This document shows, one piece after another, positions 27,958-36,118 of a stretch of DNA of 64,000 nt. How positions within the stretch are numbered: the stretch's first letter is position 1; each line of letters starts with the position of its first letter. The notes under the pieces were generated by a model, which saw nothing but the letters and a program-made list of their open reading frames with translations, was not told the DNA's origin and searched no databases. Where the stretch lies: positions 3,100,001 through 3,164,000 of the forward strand of contig NZ_CP040887.1 of assembly GCF_006337125.1 (NCBI RefSeq), given 5' to 3'. The DNA comes from Serinicoccus chungangensis (lineage in GTDB: Bacteria; Actinomycetota; Actinomycetes; Actinomycetales; Dermatophilaceae). A program made the position numbers and the translations under genes.

Positions 27958-29640
27958 TCAGGAGGTCGCGTCGGCAGCCGCCCGACCGGCCGCCCGCCCG
28001 GTGAACAGACAGCCGCCGAGGAAGGTCCCCTCCAGCGACCGGTAGCCGTGCACCCCACCACCGCCGAACCCCGCGACCTCGCCCGCGGCGTACAGGCCCG
28101 GCACCGGCGACCCGTCGGCATCCAGGGCCCGGGAGGCCAGGTCGGTCTGCACCCCGCCGAGGGTCTTGCGGGTGAGGACGCGCAGCCGGACCGCGACGAG
28201 CGGGCCGTGCCGCGGGTCGAGGAAGCGGTGCGGGGGCGCGGTGCGGATGAGCCGGTCGCCCAGCGAGCGCCGGGCAGCGCGGACCAGCGCGGTCTGCACG
28301 TCCTTGCCGTAGCCGTTGGCCAGCTCCCGGTCCCGCGCCTCGACCAGCTCGCGCACCTGGGCTGCGTCCACGAGCTCGGCCCCGGTGAGCGCGTTCATCC
28401 GGGCCACCAGCTCCTCGACGGTGTCCGCCTCCACCACGTCCGCGCCGTGGTCGACGAAGGCCTGGACCGGAGCGGGCACGTCCGTGGTGACCCGCCCCAG
28501 CACCTGCCGCACGGACCGGCCGGTGAGGTCCGGGTTCTGCTCGGAGCCGGAGAGGGCGTACTCCTTGCCGAGCACGGTGCGGCTGGCCACGAACCAGCTG
28601 TGGTCGTGCTCGGGCTGGCTCCGGCGCAGGTGCGCGAGGGTGCCGAGGGTGTCGAACCCCGGGAGGTATGGCGCGGGGAGCCGGCGCCCGGTCGCGTCCA
28701 GCCACAGGCTGCTGGGGCCGGGCAGGATGCGGATGCCGTGCCCGGGCCAGACCGGCGTGTGGTTGGCCAGGCCCTCGACGTAGTGCCACATCCGGTCGCG
28801 GTTGACCAGCCGGGCCCCGGCCGACTCCAGCGGGTCGAGCATCGACCCGTCGACGTGGGCCGGCACCCCCGTGACGACCTCCCGCGGGGGCGGGCCGAGA
28901 CGCTCGGGCCAGAAGCGGCGGACCAGCTCGTGGTTGGCGCCGATGCCGCCGCTGGTGACGACGACCGCCCCCGCCTCGATCTCCACCTCGCCCACGACGG
29001 TGCGGGAGGACGGCATACCCCGGCCGACCGGGTCCTCGGCGAGGAGGGCGCAGCGCACCCCGGTGACCGCGCCGCCGCTGGTCACCAGCCCGGTGACCCG
29101 GTGCCGTCCGCGCAGCTGCACGAGCCCGGCGGCCACCCCGTCGCGGACCGCCCGCTCGAAGGGCTCGACCAGCCCGGGCCCGGTGCCCCAGGTGAGGTGG
29201 AAGCGCGGCACCGAGTTGCCGTGGCCGCTGGCCGTGCCGTCGCCGCGCTCGGCCCACCCGACCACGGGGAAGAGGCGGACCCCGCGCTCGCGCAGCCAGG
29301 CCCGTTTCTCCCCGGCCGCCCACTCGACGTAGGCCCGGGCCCAGCGACGGCCCCAGTCGTCCTCCCCCGTCCGGCCCGCCTCCCCGTCCCGGTCCCAGCC
29401 GGCGCTCCCGCACCAGTCCTGCCAGGCGAGGTCGACCGAGTCGTGGATGCGCAGCCGCCGCTGCTCCGGGCTGTCCACGAGGAAGAGGCCGCCGAAGCTC
29501 CACCAGGCCTGGCCGCCCAGGTGCTCGGTCCGCTCCTGGTCCACCAGGGCCACCCGCCGCCCGGCGGCGACCAGCTCGGCGGTCGCCACCAGACCGGCGA
29601 GCCCGGCGCCCACGACGACGACGTCCACGTGCTCGGTCAT
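27958..29640 (-). CDS. FAD-binding dehydrogenase (flavocytochrome c/KstD-like)
   Basis: The 560-residue flavoprotein begins with the dinucleotide-binding fold VVVVGAGLAGLVATAELVAAG and GGQAWWSFGGLF, and ends with the FAD-contact motif VPGLYAAGEVAGFGGGGVHG followed by LEGTFLGGCLFTGRAAG. This layout matches the FAD-binding dehydrogenases related to fumarate reductase flavoproteins and 3-ketosteroid delta1-dehydrogenases. Length and the TLGGVQTD segment suit the group usually annotated simply as FAD-binding dehydrogenase; the substrate is not known. ATG 29640 lies eight bases behind TAACGT. It is divergent from the phosphoesterase gene, with the two promoters about 30 bases apart. Confidence 0.9.
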   Translation of the reverse strand: MTEHVDVVVVGAGLAGLVATAELVAAGRRVALVDQERTEHLGGQAWWSFGGLFLVDSPEQRRLRIHDSVDLAWQDWCGSAGWDRDGEAGRTGEDDWGRRWARAYVEWAAGEKRAWLRERGVRLFPVVGWAERGDGTASGHGNSVPRFHLTWGTGPGLVEPFERAVRDGVAAGLVQLRGRHRVTGLVTSGGAVTGVRCALLAEDPVGRGMPSSRTVVGEVEIEAGAVVVTSGGIGANHELVRRFWPERLGPPPREVVTGVPAHVDGSMLDPLESAGARLVNRDRMWHYVEGLANHTPVWPGHGIRILPGPSSLWLDATGRRLPAPYLPGFDTLGTLAHLRRSQPEHDHSWFVASRTVLGKEYALSGSEQNPDLTGRSVRQVLGRVTTDVPAPVQAFVDHGADVVEADTVEELVARMNALTGAELVDAAQVRELVEARDRELANGYGKDVQTALVRAARRSLGDRLIRTAPPHRFLDPRHGPLVAVRLRVLTRKTLGGVQTDLASRALDADGSPVPGLYAAGEVAGFGGGGVHGYRSLEGTFLGGCLFTGRAAGRAAADATS

Positions 29641-29648
29641 GACCACCG

Positions 29649-29654
29649 ACGTTA
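29649..29654 (-). promoter_or_regulatory. -10 box TAACGT of the FAD dehydrogenase gene
   Basis: TAACGT ends eight bases before ATG 29640 on the minus strand, in a 57-base divergent intergenic region. Confidence 0.45.
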
Positions 29655-29684
29655 CCGTGCACGGGACCCGGGCGAACCGGTCGC

Positions 29685-29690
29685 TAGGCT
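29685..29690 (+). promoter_or_regulatory. -10 box TAGGCT of the membrane phosphoesterase gene
   Basis: TAGGCT ends seven bases before ATG 29698; a leaderless start is predicted. Confidence 0.55.
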
Positions 29691-29697
29691 GCGGCCG

Positions 29698-31440
29698 ATG
29701 GACATCCGGCGGAGCACCGCGGCAGCGGCCCCCTGGCTGCGGCGCACCGGCGTCGTGGCCCTGCTGCTCGTGGTCGCGTGGACCGGCGGCGTGGCGGCCA
29801 CCCAGCTGTGGCCGGTGCACACGCAGACCCGCTACTTCGCCGCGGACATCTCGATCCAGCCGCGCCTCGACTCCACCGTGCTCCTGCCGACCGTCGTCGG
29901 CGACATGGAGGTGTCCTTCGAGCGCCGGGTGATGCCCGCGCCGGGCCTGGAGGCGCGCGTCCAGGTGCGCGAGGAGGTCACCGACCTGCTGCGCCGCGGC
30001 CAGCTGCGCACCGCCGACCTGGAGCCGACGCCGGCCGAGCTGCGCGCGGCCATCGACGACGGCGTGGCCGAGCTCGCCTGGAAGTTCGCCGCCGGTGCCC
30101 TGGTCACGACCGCGCTCCTCATGCTGGCGTATGCCGCGGCCCGGCCCGCCCACGTGGCGCGCGGTCTCGTGGCCTCGGCCGTCGCGACGGTGCTGGCGAT
30201 GCTCGTGCCGGGGACGGCGGCATACCTCACCTACCGGACCGACCGGGTCGCCGAGTTCCGCACCACCAGCCTGCTCTCGCTCGTCGAGCAGAACACCGAC
30301 ATCCTCGCCGGCCTGGACCGCAAGGCCGACCAGGGCGCGGTCTACGTCACCAACCTGCTGGCGCTGTCCTCGGCCATGCGCGAGGAGTTCAGCCCGGACG
30401 GGGGCCAGAGCGAGCCGGCCGCCCGGTTCCTGCTCGTGAGCGACATCCACGGGCTCAACCAGTACCCGCTCATGCGCGAGATCGTGCAGACCCAGGACAT
30501 CGACGCCGTCATCGACGCCGGTGACCTCGTCAACTTCGGTCGCCAGGACGAGGGTGACCTCACCGACATCTACGAGGGCATCGAGAGCCTAGGGGTGCCG
30601 TACCTCTTCGTGCGCGGCAACCACGACGGCGCCTCCGCCGGGGACGAGGGCGTGCTGCGGCGGATGGCGCAGGTGCCCAACGTGCTGCTCGTCGAGCCGA
30701 CCGAGGGCGAGCTGCAGCAGATCACCGTCAACGGCGTGACCGTGACCGGGTTCAACGACAGCCGGTACTTCAACCAGCGCAGCGACGACTACGGCGCCGA
30801 CCAGGCCGCGCTCGCGCAGCGCTTCCGGGAGGCGACCGCCGGGCTGCCGCCGAGCGACATCGTGCTCACCCACCAGCCCTATGCCGCCGACCGGGTCACC
30901 GCGGGCGCCGTGACGATCAACGGGCACATGCACGTCCCCGACCTCACCGGGCAGCACCTGCAGGTCGGGTCGTTCACCGGCGGCGGGCTGGTCAACCAGT
31001 TCCGGCTGCCGCCGCTCACCGAGCAGGCGCAGGAGGCGGCGCAGGAGGACCCGGAGACCGCCGGCGAGCTCGAGGGGCACGCCTACAGCTTCGACATCCT
31101 CACCTTCGGGGAGGACTGCGCGATCAGCAGCCTCACCCGCTACAGCTACCGCAACCTCGTGTCCGGCCGCCCCCAGTTCGACGACGTCAGCCTCATCAAC
31201 GGCCGCTCCATCCAGCCGCAGGTCCCGGCGGACCGGTCGTGCTCGCCGGACCAGGGGGTCGAGGTGCAGGCGGTCGAGGCGCTGCTCGAGGACGCCGAGG
31301 CCGACCCGACGCAGGTGGAGGTCACCCCGCCGGACGACGCCGTCGTCACCACGCTCCCGCCGCTGGAGCTGCCGGAGATCGACGACGGGACGGGCGGGGA
31401 CGGCCCGTCGGACGAGGCCGGGGCGACCGAGCAGCCCTGA
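29698..31440 (+). CDS. Membrane-anchored metallophosphoesterase
   Basis: The 580-residue protein has an N-terminal membrane helix (about 16-38), an extracytoplasmic segment, two further helices (about 130-150 and 158-178), then a calcineurin-like phosphoesterase domain from about 240. The metal motifs are SDIHGLNQ, DAGDLVNFG, RGNHDG, LTHQPY and INGHMHVPD, so the dinuclear site is complete. The C-terminal 60 residues are acidic and Pro-rich. The helix count predicts that the catalytic domain faces outside the membrane. Substrate is unknown; cell-surface phosphodiesters or nucleotides are possibilities. It is divergent from the FAD dehydrogenase gene. Confidence 0.88.
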   Translation: MDIRRSTAAAAPWLRRTGVVALLLVVAWTGGVAATQLWPVHTQTRYFAADISIQPRLDSTVLLPTVVGDMEVSFERRVMPAPGLEARVQVREEVTDLLRRGQLRTADLEPTPAELRAAIDDGVAELAWKFAAGALVTTALLMLAYAAARPAHVARGLVASAVATVLAMLVPGTAAYLTYRTDRVAEFRTTSLLSLVEQNTDILAGLDRKADQGAVYVTNLLALSSAMREEFSPDGGQSEPAARFLLVSDIHGLNQYPLMREIVQTQDIDAVIDAGDLVNFGRQDEGDLTDIYEGIESLGVPYLFVRGNHDGASAGDEGVLRRMAQVPNVLLVEPTEGELQQITVNGVTVTGFNDSRYFNQRSDDYGADQAALAQRFREATAGLPPSDIVLTHQPYAADRVTAGAVTINGHMHVPDLTGQHLQVGSFTGGGLVNQFRLPPLTEQAQEAAQEDPETAGELEGHAYSFDILTFGEDCAISSLTRYSYRNLVSGRPQFDDVSLINGRSIQPQVPADRSCSPDQGVEVQAVEALLEDAEADPTQVEVTPPDDAVVTTLPPLELPEIDDGTGGDGPSDEAGATEQP

Positions 31441-31517
31441 GCGGCGCGGGGCTCGCGAGGCCCGGGGCGACGGCAGGCCAGGGGCGGCCCGGCGGTCGGG
31501 CGGCCTGTCGCGGGCGG

Positions 31518-32090
31518 TCAGGCGAGGGACCAGGTGTGGCGGACGGCATACCGGGGCGTGCCGCCGGGGCCCTGGCCGAGCTCGGAGCGCACGAGACAGA
31601 CCGCGTCCGCCCGCCACGACGAGGTATGCAGCGTGTCCAGCGCCTGCACCAGGTGACCGGCCGGGCGCGGTCGGCCGGCGGAGCGGGCCAGGGTGACGTG
31701 AGCGCTGAACCGGGTGCCGTCGACCCGGACGCCGGACCGGCTGGCGAGCGAGCGGAGCGCCTGCGCCCAGGCGCCGAGCGATCCGGCGGACGGCTCCTCG
31801 ACCCCCGCCCACAGGACCCGCGCGGCGCCGGGGTCGGGGAACGCGCCGGCCCCCCGCAGGGCGAGCCGCAGCGGGTGGTTCCGCCCCGCCCAGGCTGCCC
31901 CCGCCTCGACCAGCTCCTCCTCGCGCCACTCCTCCAGCTCGGGCAGGAACGCCAGGGTCAGGTGGCGCTGCTCGCTGCGGGTCCAGCGCCAGTCCCCCCG
32001 GGGAGCCAGCGCGTCCTGCCGCGGCTCGAGGAAGCGGACGAGCTCCTCGGTGACTGCGTCCGGCGGCAGCAGGGCGATGAAGGCGCGCAC
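31518..32090 (-). CDS. thpR: RNA 2',3'-cyclic phosphodiesterase (2'-5' RNA ligase family)
   Basis: The 190-residue protein belongs to the 2H phosphoesterase superfamily. The two catalytic HxT motifs are His43 in RHLTLAFL and His131 in AHVTLARS, spaced as in ThpR. The N-terminus MRAFIALLPPDAV and the C-terminal LVRSELGQGPGG... region match bacterial ThpR/LigT proteins, which open 2',3'-cyclic phosphates on RNA and in vitro join 2'-5' ends; the in vivo role is poorly known. GTG 32090 is the best start. It is divergent from the DsbA-like gene with 47 bases between. Confidence 0.9.
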   Translation of the reverse strand: MRAFIALLPPDAVTEELVRFLEPRQDALAPRGDWRWTRSEQRHLTLAFLPELEEWREEELVEAGAAWAGRNHPLRLALRGAGAFPDPGAARVLWAGVEEPSAGSLGAWAQALRSLASRSGVRVDGTRFSAHVTLARSAGRPRPAGHLVQALDTLHTSSWRADAVCLVRSELGQGPGGTPRYAVRHTWSLA

Positions 32091-32137
32091 CGGACCATCC
32101 TGGCAGCAGCGTCGGACCGGTGTGCGACGCTGGCCGG

Positions 32138-33058
32138 GTGAGCACGCCGACCTCGCCCCAGCCCCGCACCGACCGCACCGTCGTCGCGGTCGCCTGGGCC
32201 GTGGCCGCGGTGGTCGTCGCGCTGGCGACGGCCTTCATCGCCTGGCTGGCCCTGGCCGAGCGCGGTGCCGAGCAGGCAGCCACCCCGTCGCCGTCGGCCG
32301 GCGCGCAGTCCACGCCCGAGGAGGACGGTGCCGAGGGCGGTGCGGACGAGGGCGAGGGCGGCACCCAGGGCGGCACCCAGGAGGACGGCGGGAGCGCGCC
32401 GGACGGGTCCACGCCGACCGACGAGGGGTCCGCGGCCGAGCCTGCGCCGGCGGACCCGGGAGCCGCGGAGCAGACCCCTCCCCCTGAGGTCGCGCAGATG
32501 ATGCTGGACCTGCAGCGCCGCGACCCGCAGGACCCCATGGCCGTGGGCGAGGTGGACGCGCCGGTCGTCATGATCGAGTACGCCGACTACCGCTGCCCCT
32601 ACTGCGCGCAGTTCCACCTCGAGATCCGGCCCGAGCTGCTGCCGCTGGTCGACGACGGCACGCTGCGCATCGAGTTCCGCGACTTCGTCATCTTCGACGA
32701 GACCTCCCAGCTCGCCGCCGTGGCCGGCCGTGCCGCGGCGGAGCAGGACCGGCTGGAGGAGTTCCAGAGCGCCGTCTTCGCGCTGTCCACGGACGGCCAC
32801 GGGGAGTACGGCCGGAAGGACCTCGTCGACATCGCCGAGGAGGTCGGGATCGCCGACCTCGAGCAGTTCGAGGCCGACCTCGACGACGCCGACCTGGCCG
32901 CGGCGGTCGAGGCCGACAGCGCCGAGGCCCGGGCCATCGGCGTCTCCTCCACCCCCACCTTCCTCATCAACACCCAGGTGCTGCAGGGCGCCTACCCCGC
33001 GGACCGGATGCTCGAGATCATCGAGGAGCAGAGGCAGGACGCGACCGCGTCGTCGTGA
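32138..33058 (+). CDS. DsbA-like membrane-anchored thiol-disulfide oxidoreductase
   Basis: The 306-residue protein has an uncleaved-looking signal anchor (about 18-40), a 75-residue low-complexity linker of Gly, Glu, Ala, Ser and Pro (about 42-116), and a DsbA-type thioredoxin domain (about 117-300). The active site is Cys153-Pro-Tyr-Cys156 in YADYRCPYCAQF, and the cis-proline loop is GVSSTPTFLIN. Such proteins form or isomerise disulfides in exported proteins on the outer face of the membrane. GTG 32138 is the likely start; the in-frame ATG upstream lacks signals. The 3' end overlaps the convergent VTT-type gene by 41 bases, a long overlap. Confidence 0.9.
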   Translation: MSTPTSPQPRTDRTVVAVAWAVAAVVVALATAFIAWLALAERGAEQAATPSPSAGAQSTPEEDGAEGGADEGEGGTQGGTQEDGGSAPDGSTPTDEGSAAEPAPADPGAAEQTPPPEVAQMMLDLQRRDPQDPMAVGEVDAPVVMIEYADYRCPYCAQFHLEIRPELLPLVDDGTLRIEFRDFVIFDETSQLAAVAGRAAAEQDRLEEFQSAVFALSTDGHGEYGRKDLVDIAEEVGIADLEQFEADLDDADLAAAVEADSAEARAIGVSSTPTFLINTQVLQGAYPADRMLEIIEEQRQDATASS

Positions 33059-33569
33059 CCCCGTCGGCGGAGGTCCCGCGACGGCGCACGGCATACCACC
33101 GGTGCCCGAGCGCGAGCACCAGGGTGAGCGCGACCGCGACACCGGCGACGAGCCACGGGCCGCCCGCGAGCAGGGCCTCGAGGGCGAGCGCCCAGATCGC
33201 GAAGCCGACGGTCGCGTAGATCGCGGCCCAGGCCGCGGCGCCCACGGACTGCGCGAGGGTGAAGCGCCACCACCGCATCCGCAGCACACCCGCCGAGGCC
33301 AGCACCACCGTCTGCAGCCCGACCGTGAGGTAGCACAGCGGCACCGCGCCGATGCCGCAGCGCTCCACCGCCCCGCGGCCGCGGTCGAGGGCGTCGCTGG
33401 ACAGCCAGCGGTGGACCGCGGCGCGCCAGCCCGAGGTGGGGCGGGTATGCCGCAGCGTCTGCTCGGTCACGCTGCGCGCGATCCAGTAGGTCGCCTGGCC
33501 ACGCAGCATGGCCACGCCCCACAGGAAGGCGAGGGCGAGGCCGATCGGGAAGGACTGCCAGGCGTCCAC
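33018..33569 (-). CDS. VTT/DedA-like membrane protein
   Basis: The 183-residue protein has about four to five membrane helices. The central part, CYLTVGLQTVVLASAGVLRM and onward through WWRFTLAQSVGAAAWAAIYA, matches the VTT (DedA/TVP38) core: a re-entrant loop, an aromatic-rich stretch, and the closing G-A-W-x-x-x-Y helix. The usual FxRxxP of DedA proteins is replaced (LTVGLQT), so transport chemistry may differ. VTT proteins move or scramble lipids such as undecaprenyl phosphate. GTG 33569 was selected; an ATG eight bases upstream is out of frame. It is convergent with the DsbA-like gene and overlaps its end by 41 bases. Confidence 0.72.
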   Translation of the reverse strand: MDAWQSFPIGLALAFLWGVAMLRGQATYWIARSVTEQTLRHTRPTSGWRAAVHRWLSSDALDRGRGAVERCGIGAVPLCYLTVGLQTVVLASAGVLRMRWWRFTLAQSVGAAAWAAIYATVGFAIWALALEALLAGGPWLVAGVAVALTLVLALGHRWYAVRRRGTSADGVTTTRSRPASAPR

Positions 33570-33648
33570 GCGTCCATCGTCCCACGCGTCGTCACGGGCC
33601 CGCGCGGCGCAGCCGGTCGCCGACCGGGCCGCACGGCATACTCCGGCC

Positions 33649-34596
33649 ATGAGGATCGTCGTCGCCCTCGGGGGCAACGCGCTGCTGCAGCGTGGGCAGG
33701 TGCCCGATGCCGCGGCGCAGGTCGCCAACATCCGCCGCGCCATGCGGGCCCTCGCGCCGCTGACCGACGACCACCAGGTCGTCATCACGCACGGCAACGG
33801 ACCGCAGGTCGGCATCCTCGCGATGGAGAGCGCGGACGACGCCCGGCTGAGCCAGCCCTACCCCTTCGACGCGCTGGGGGCCATGACGCAAGGGCTCATC
33901 GGCTACTGGATCCTGCAGGCGATCGGCAACGAGCGGCCCTACCGGCAGTTCGCCGCGGTGCTCAACCAGACCCTCGTCGACGCCGACGACCCGGCCTTCG
34001 CGCGGCCCACGAAGTTCGTGGGCGAGGTCTACGACGAGGCGACCGCGCGCGAGCTGGCCGACCGGCACGGGTGGCAGGTCGAGGCCGACGGCGAGCACTG
34101 GCGCCGCGTCGTGCCGTCGCCGCGGCCGCGGGAGATCATCGAGACCCGGCTCATCGACCACCTGCTCGACGAGTCCGTCATCGTCGTCTGCGCCGGCGGC
34201 GGTGGGGTGCCGGTCGTCCGCACGGGCAGCGGTGACCTGCAGGGCGTGGAGGCGGTCATCGACAAGGACCTGTCGGCCGCGCTGCTCGCGCACCGGCTCG
34301 GGGCCGACCGGCTGCTCGTGCTCACCGACGTGCCGGCGGTCATGGAGGGCTACGGCACCGACCACCAGCGGGAGATCCGGCGCACGACCCCCGAGGAGCT
34401 GCGCGCCCTCGACCTGCCCGCCGGGTCCATGGGGCCCAAGGTCGAGGCGGTATGCCGCTTCGTCGAGGTCGCCGCCCGCGGCTCGGGGCAGGACCGCCCT
34501 CAGGTGGCGGCGGCGATCGGCAGCCTGGACGAGGTCGCCGCGCTGGTGGACGGCTCGGCCGGCACCTTCGTCACCCCCGCGCCGGACGCACGGTAG
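33649..34596 (+). CDS. arcC: Carbamate kinase
   Basis: ArcC makes ATP and carbamate from carbamoyl phosphate and ADP, the last step of arginine deiminase-type fermentation. The 315-residue protein has the N-terminal VVALGGNALLQRG, THGNGPQVGILAMES, the SPRPREIIE segment, VCAGGGGVPVV and DKDLSAALLA with LLVLTDVPAVM, and GSMGPKVEAVCRFVE near the end, all diagnostic. Neighbours include no arginine deiminase or ornithine carbamoyltransferase gene, so its source of carbamoyl phosphate is unclear; allantoin or agmatine breakdown are alternatives elsewhere in the genome. ATG 33649 follows a CATACT box by six bases. Confidence 0.95.
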   Translation: MRIVVALGGNALLQRGQVPDAAAQVANIRRAMRALAPLTDDHQVVITHGNGPQVGILAMESADDARLSQPYPFDALGAMTQGLIGYWILQAIGNERPYRQFAAVLNQTLVDADDPAFARPTKFVGEVYDEATARELADRHGWQVEADGEHWRRVVPSPRPREIIETRLIDHLLDESVIVVCAGGGGVPVVRTGSGDLQGVEAVIDKDLSAALLAHRLGADRLLVLTDVPAVMEGYGTDHQREIRRTTPEELRALDLPAGSMGPKVEAVCRFVEVAARGSGQDRPQVAAAIGSLDEVAALVDGSAGTFVTPAPDAR

Positions 34597-34665
34597 GACC
34601 GCTCTGGTCGCGCGGCGCGGCCGCCCCGGACACCCGGAAGGACGACTCGAGGAGGGCCGGCCCGG

Positions 34666-34980
34666 TCAGAGCTCGCCGGCGAGCGCCCCGTCGAACCACG
34701 AGCCGAGCACGGGGGTCCACTCCCGGATGGCCACCTGCTCCACCAGACCCAGCTGCTGGAACGGGTCCTCCCGCAGGAGCTCGGCCAGGTCGGCCGCGCT
34801 GTCCCCGCGCAGCAGGAGCATGGCGGCGTCGGGCGCCTCCTCCACGTCGGCGTACGGGCCGGTCAGCAGGGCGGTGCCCTCCTGCGCCAGGCCGCCGAGG
34901 AACTCGCGGTGCGCGGGCCGGTGCTCGTCGCGGGCCGCGGTGTCGTCGGAGTAGGTGTAGTGCACCACGAAGAGGCTCAT
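34666..34980 (-). CDS. YciI-like protein
   Basis: This 104-residue protein belongs to the YciI family of small ferredoxin-like dimers. Characteristic features are the N-terminal VVHYTYSD, the HRPAHREFL helix with the conserved His (and Asp in the strand before it), GTALLTGPYAD and DPFQQLGLVEQVAIREW. The biochemical role of YciI proteins is unknown; the conserved His/Asp pair suggests an enzymatic or ligand-binding function. ATG 34980 lies six bases behind TAGGAT. Its promoter region runs directly into the left 61-bp repeat that bounds the RHH-VOC cassette, so that repeat may supply its -35 region. Confidence 0.88.
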   Translation of the reverse strand: MSLFVVHYTYSDDTAARDEHRPAHREFLGGLAQEGTALLTGPYADVEEAPDAAMLLLRGDSAADLAELLREDPFQQLGLVEQVAIREWTPVLGSWFDGALAGEL

Positions 34981-34986
34981 GCCGTC

Positions 34987-34992
34987 ATCCTA
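34987..34992 (-). promoter_or_regulatory. -10 box TAGGAT of the YciI gene
   Basis: TAGGAT ends six bases before ATG 34980 on the minus strand. Sequence upstream of the box (from 34995) belongs to the 61-bp direct repeat. Confidence 0.5.
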
Positions 34993-34994
34993 GG

Positions 34995-35055
34995 GACGCG
35001 CGTCCGGTGCGTCCCGACCACGCGTCCGGTGCGGGATCAGGCGGAGTCCAGCGCC
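34995..35055. repeat. Left 61-bp direct repeat (locus B), two minisatellite units
   Basis: This segment matches the right repeat at 35992-36118 at 60 of 61 positions once three extra 22-bp units there are set aside. It holds two copies of GTCCGGTGCG and ends in a copy of the last codons of the PLP-enzyme gene, which are coding only in the right copy. Confidence 0.8.
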
Positions 35056-35086
35056 GCACCACCCGCGGCCTCACGCCCGGTCCCCC

Positions 35087-35121
35087 TTGCTGCGGTGGTA
35101 CTAGATTGCTAGCATCCTAGG
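35087..35121 (+). promoter_or_regulatory. Promoter and palindromic operator of the RHH-VOC operon
   Basis: TTGCTG (35087-35092) and TAGCAT (35110-35115) are spaced by 17 bases and end six bases before ATG 35122, a strong leaderless promoter. A 20-bp palindrome at 35101-35120 (CTAG, GCTAGC centre, CTAG; 16 of 20 symmetric) covers the -10 box, so the RHH protein probably represses its own operon. Confidence 0.7.
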
Positions 35122-35274
35122 ATGACCCAGAAGGCGCAGTTCAACGTCTACCTGCCCACGGACCTGATCACCCAGATCAAGCACCGCGGCATCGACGAGG
35201 CCATCAGCCTGTCCGCGTTGGTCGAGAAGGCGCTCCGGGCATACCTCACCTCGACCGCGGAGGACGACGCATGA
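35122..35274 (+). CDS. Small ribbon-helix-helix (CopG/Arc-like) protein
   Basis: The 50-residue protein reads [16 protein letters not shown] then an Ile/Lys-rich helix, [14 protein letters not shown] and a short acidic tail. This is the strand-helix-helix order of the CopG/Arc fold: a beta strand with polar alternate residues that enters the DNA major groove, then two helices. It should form a dimer that binds a palindrome, and a 20-bp palindrome overlaps its own -10 box. Its stop overlaps the VOC gene start in ATGA, so both are translated together. Antitoxin-like autoregulation is possible, but the partner is not a known toxin. Confidence 0.85.
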   Translation: MTQKAQFNVYLPTDLITQIKHRGIDEAISLSALVEKALRAYLTSTAEDDA

Positions 35275-35993
35275 TCACCGACCTGACCGCCCAGCCCATC
35301 CGCTTCACCGCGGACATCCCCGCCTGGCAGCGCCTCCTCGAGGCGCTGGGCGCGCGCCTCCTCCTCGAGCGGCCCGGCTGGCTGGTGTATGCCGTGGGCT
35401 CGGGCCGCGTGGCCCTGCACCAGGCGAGCGACGCGCAGCCGCCCGGCACGGCGCTCGCCTTCTCGACGACGACACCCGTGCCCGAGGCGGTCGCCGCGGC
35501 GGCGGCGGCAGGCGTGCCGATCACCCTGGGCCACCCCGACCACGGCGAGGCGGGCGTGGTGTCGGCGCCCGACGGCACCACCTTCACCCTCGACGCGCCC
35601 ACCCCGGTCGAGGAGGACGGCCCGCCGGCCGACCGGCGCCTCGTCAGCCTGCCGATCTGGTACGCCCGCGACACGGCGACGGCGCGCGGCATCCTCGAGG
35701 GCATCGGGGCGCGCGCCCGCCTGGTCGCCGACGACGGGACCTGGACCGACCTGGCCTGCGACGGCGGAGGGCTCGCGGCGGTCCACCACGCCGACGCCCC
35801 GGCGCTCGAGCTGGCCTTCGAGTGGGACGCAGACGTGGAGGAGGCGCTGGCCCTGCTCACGGAGGCGGGCGTCCGGGCGGCCCTGATCGACGAGACCTAC
35901 AGCCGGACCGTCCAGGTCGCCGACCCCGACGGCATCAAGGAGGTCTGGATCAACGAGCGGCAGTCCGACCACTACGGGTACACGCGGCACTGA
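35271..35993 (+). CDS. VOC (glyoxalase/bleomycin-resistance fold) protein, two-module
   Basis: The 240-residue protein has two VOC modules: an N-terminal one (about 8-112, [20 protein letters not shown], ending [10 protein letters not shown]) and a C-terminal one (about 122-232, [20 protein letters not shown], ending [13 protein letters not shown]). VOC folds bind metal and act as lyases, dioxygenases or drug-binding proteins. The regular Glu in [12 protein letters not shown] is present in the second module only, so one site may be structural. The gene is coupled to the RHH gene (4-base overlap) and ends inside the right direct repeat. The paired regulator suggests a ligand-responsive or drug-binding role; this is inference. 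Confidence 0.85.
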   Translation: MITDLTAQPIRFTADIPAWQRLLEALGARLLLERPGWLVYAVGSGRVALHQASDAQPPGTALAFSTTTPVPEAVAAAAAAGVPITLGHPDHGEAGVVSAPDGTTFTLDAPTPVEEDGPPADRRLVSLPIWYARDTATARGILEGIGARARLVADDGTWTDLACDGGGLAAVHHADAPALELAFEWDADVEEALALLTEAGVRAALIDETYSRTVQVADPDGIKEVWINERQSDHYGYTRH

Positions 35994-36118
35994 CGCGCGT
36001 CCGGTGCGTCCCGACCACGCGTCCGGTGCGTCCCGACCACGCGTCCGGTGCGTCCCGACCACGCGTCCGGTGCGTCCCGACCACGCGTCCGGTGCGGGAT
36101 CAGGCCGAGTCCAGCGCC
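35992..36118. repeat. Right direct repeat (locus C) with five-unit 22-bp minisatellite
   Basis: GTCCGGTGCG occurs at 35999, 36021, 36043, 36065 and 36087, an exact 22-base period with identical spacers TCCCGACCACGC. The flanks match the left copy at 34995-35055. The segment starts within the VOC stop codon and ends within the last codons of the convergent PLP-enzyme gene. Confidence 0.9.

Noticed and set aside
35999..36096. Possible CRISPR array
   Set aside because: Units are identical end to end at 22 bases with no unique spacers and no cas genes nearby; it is a tandem minisatellite.
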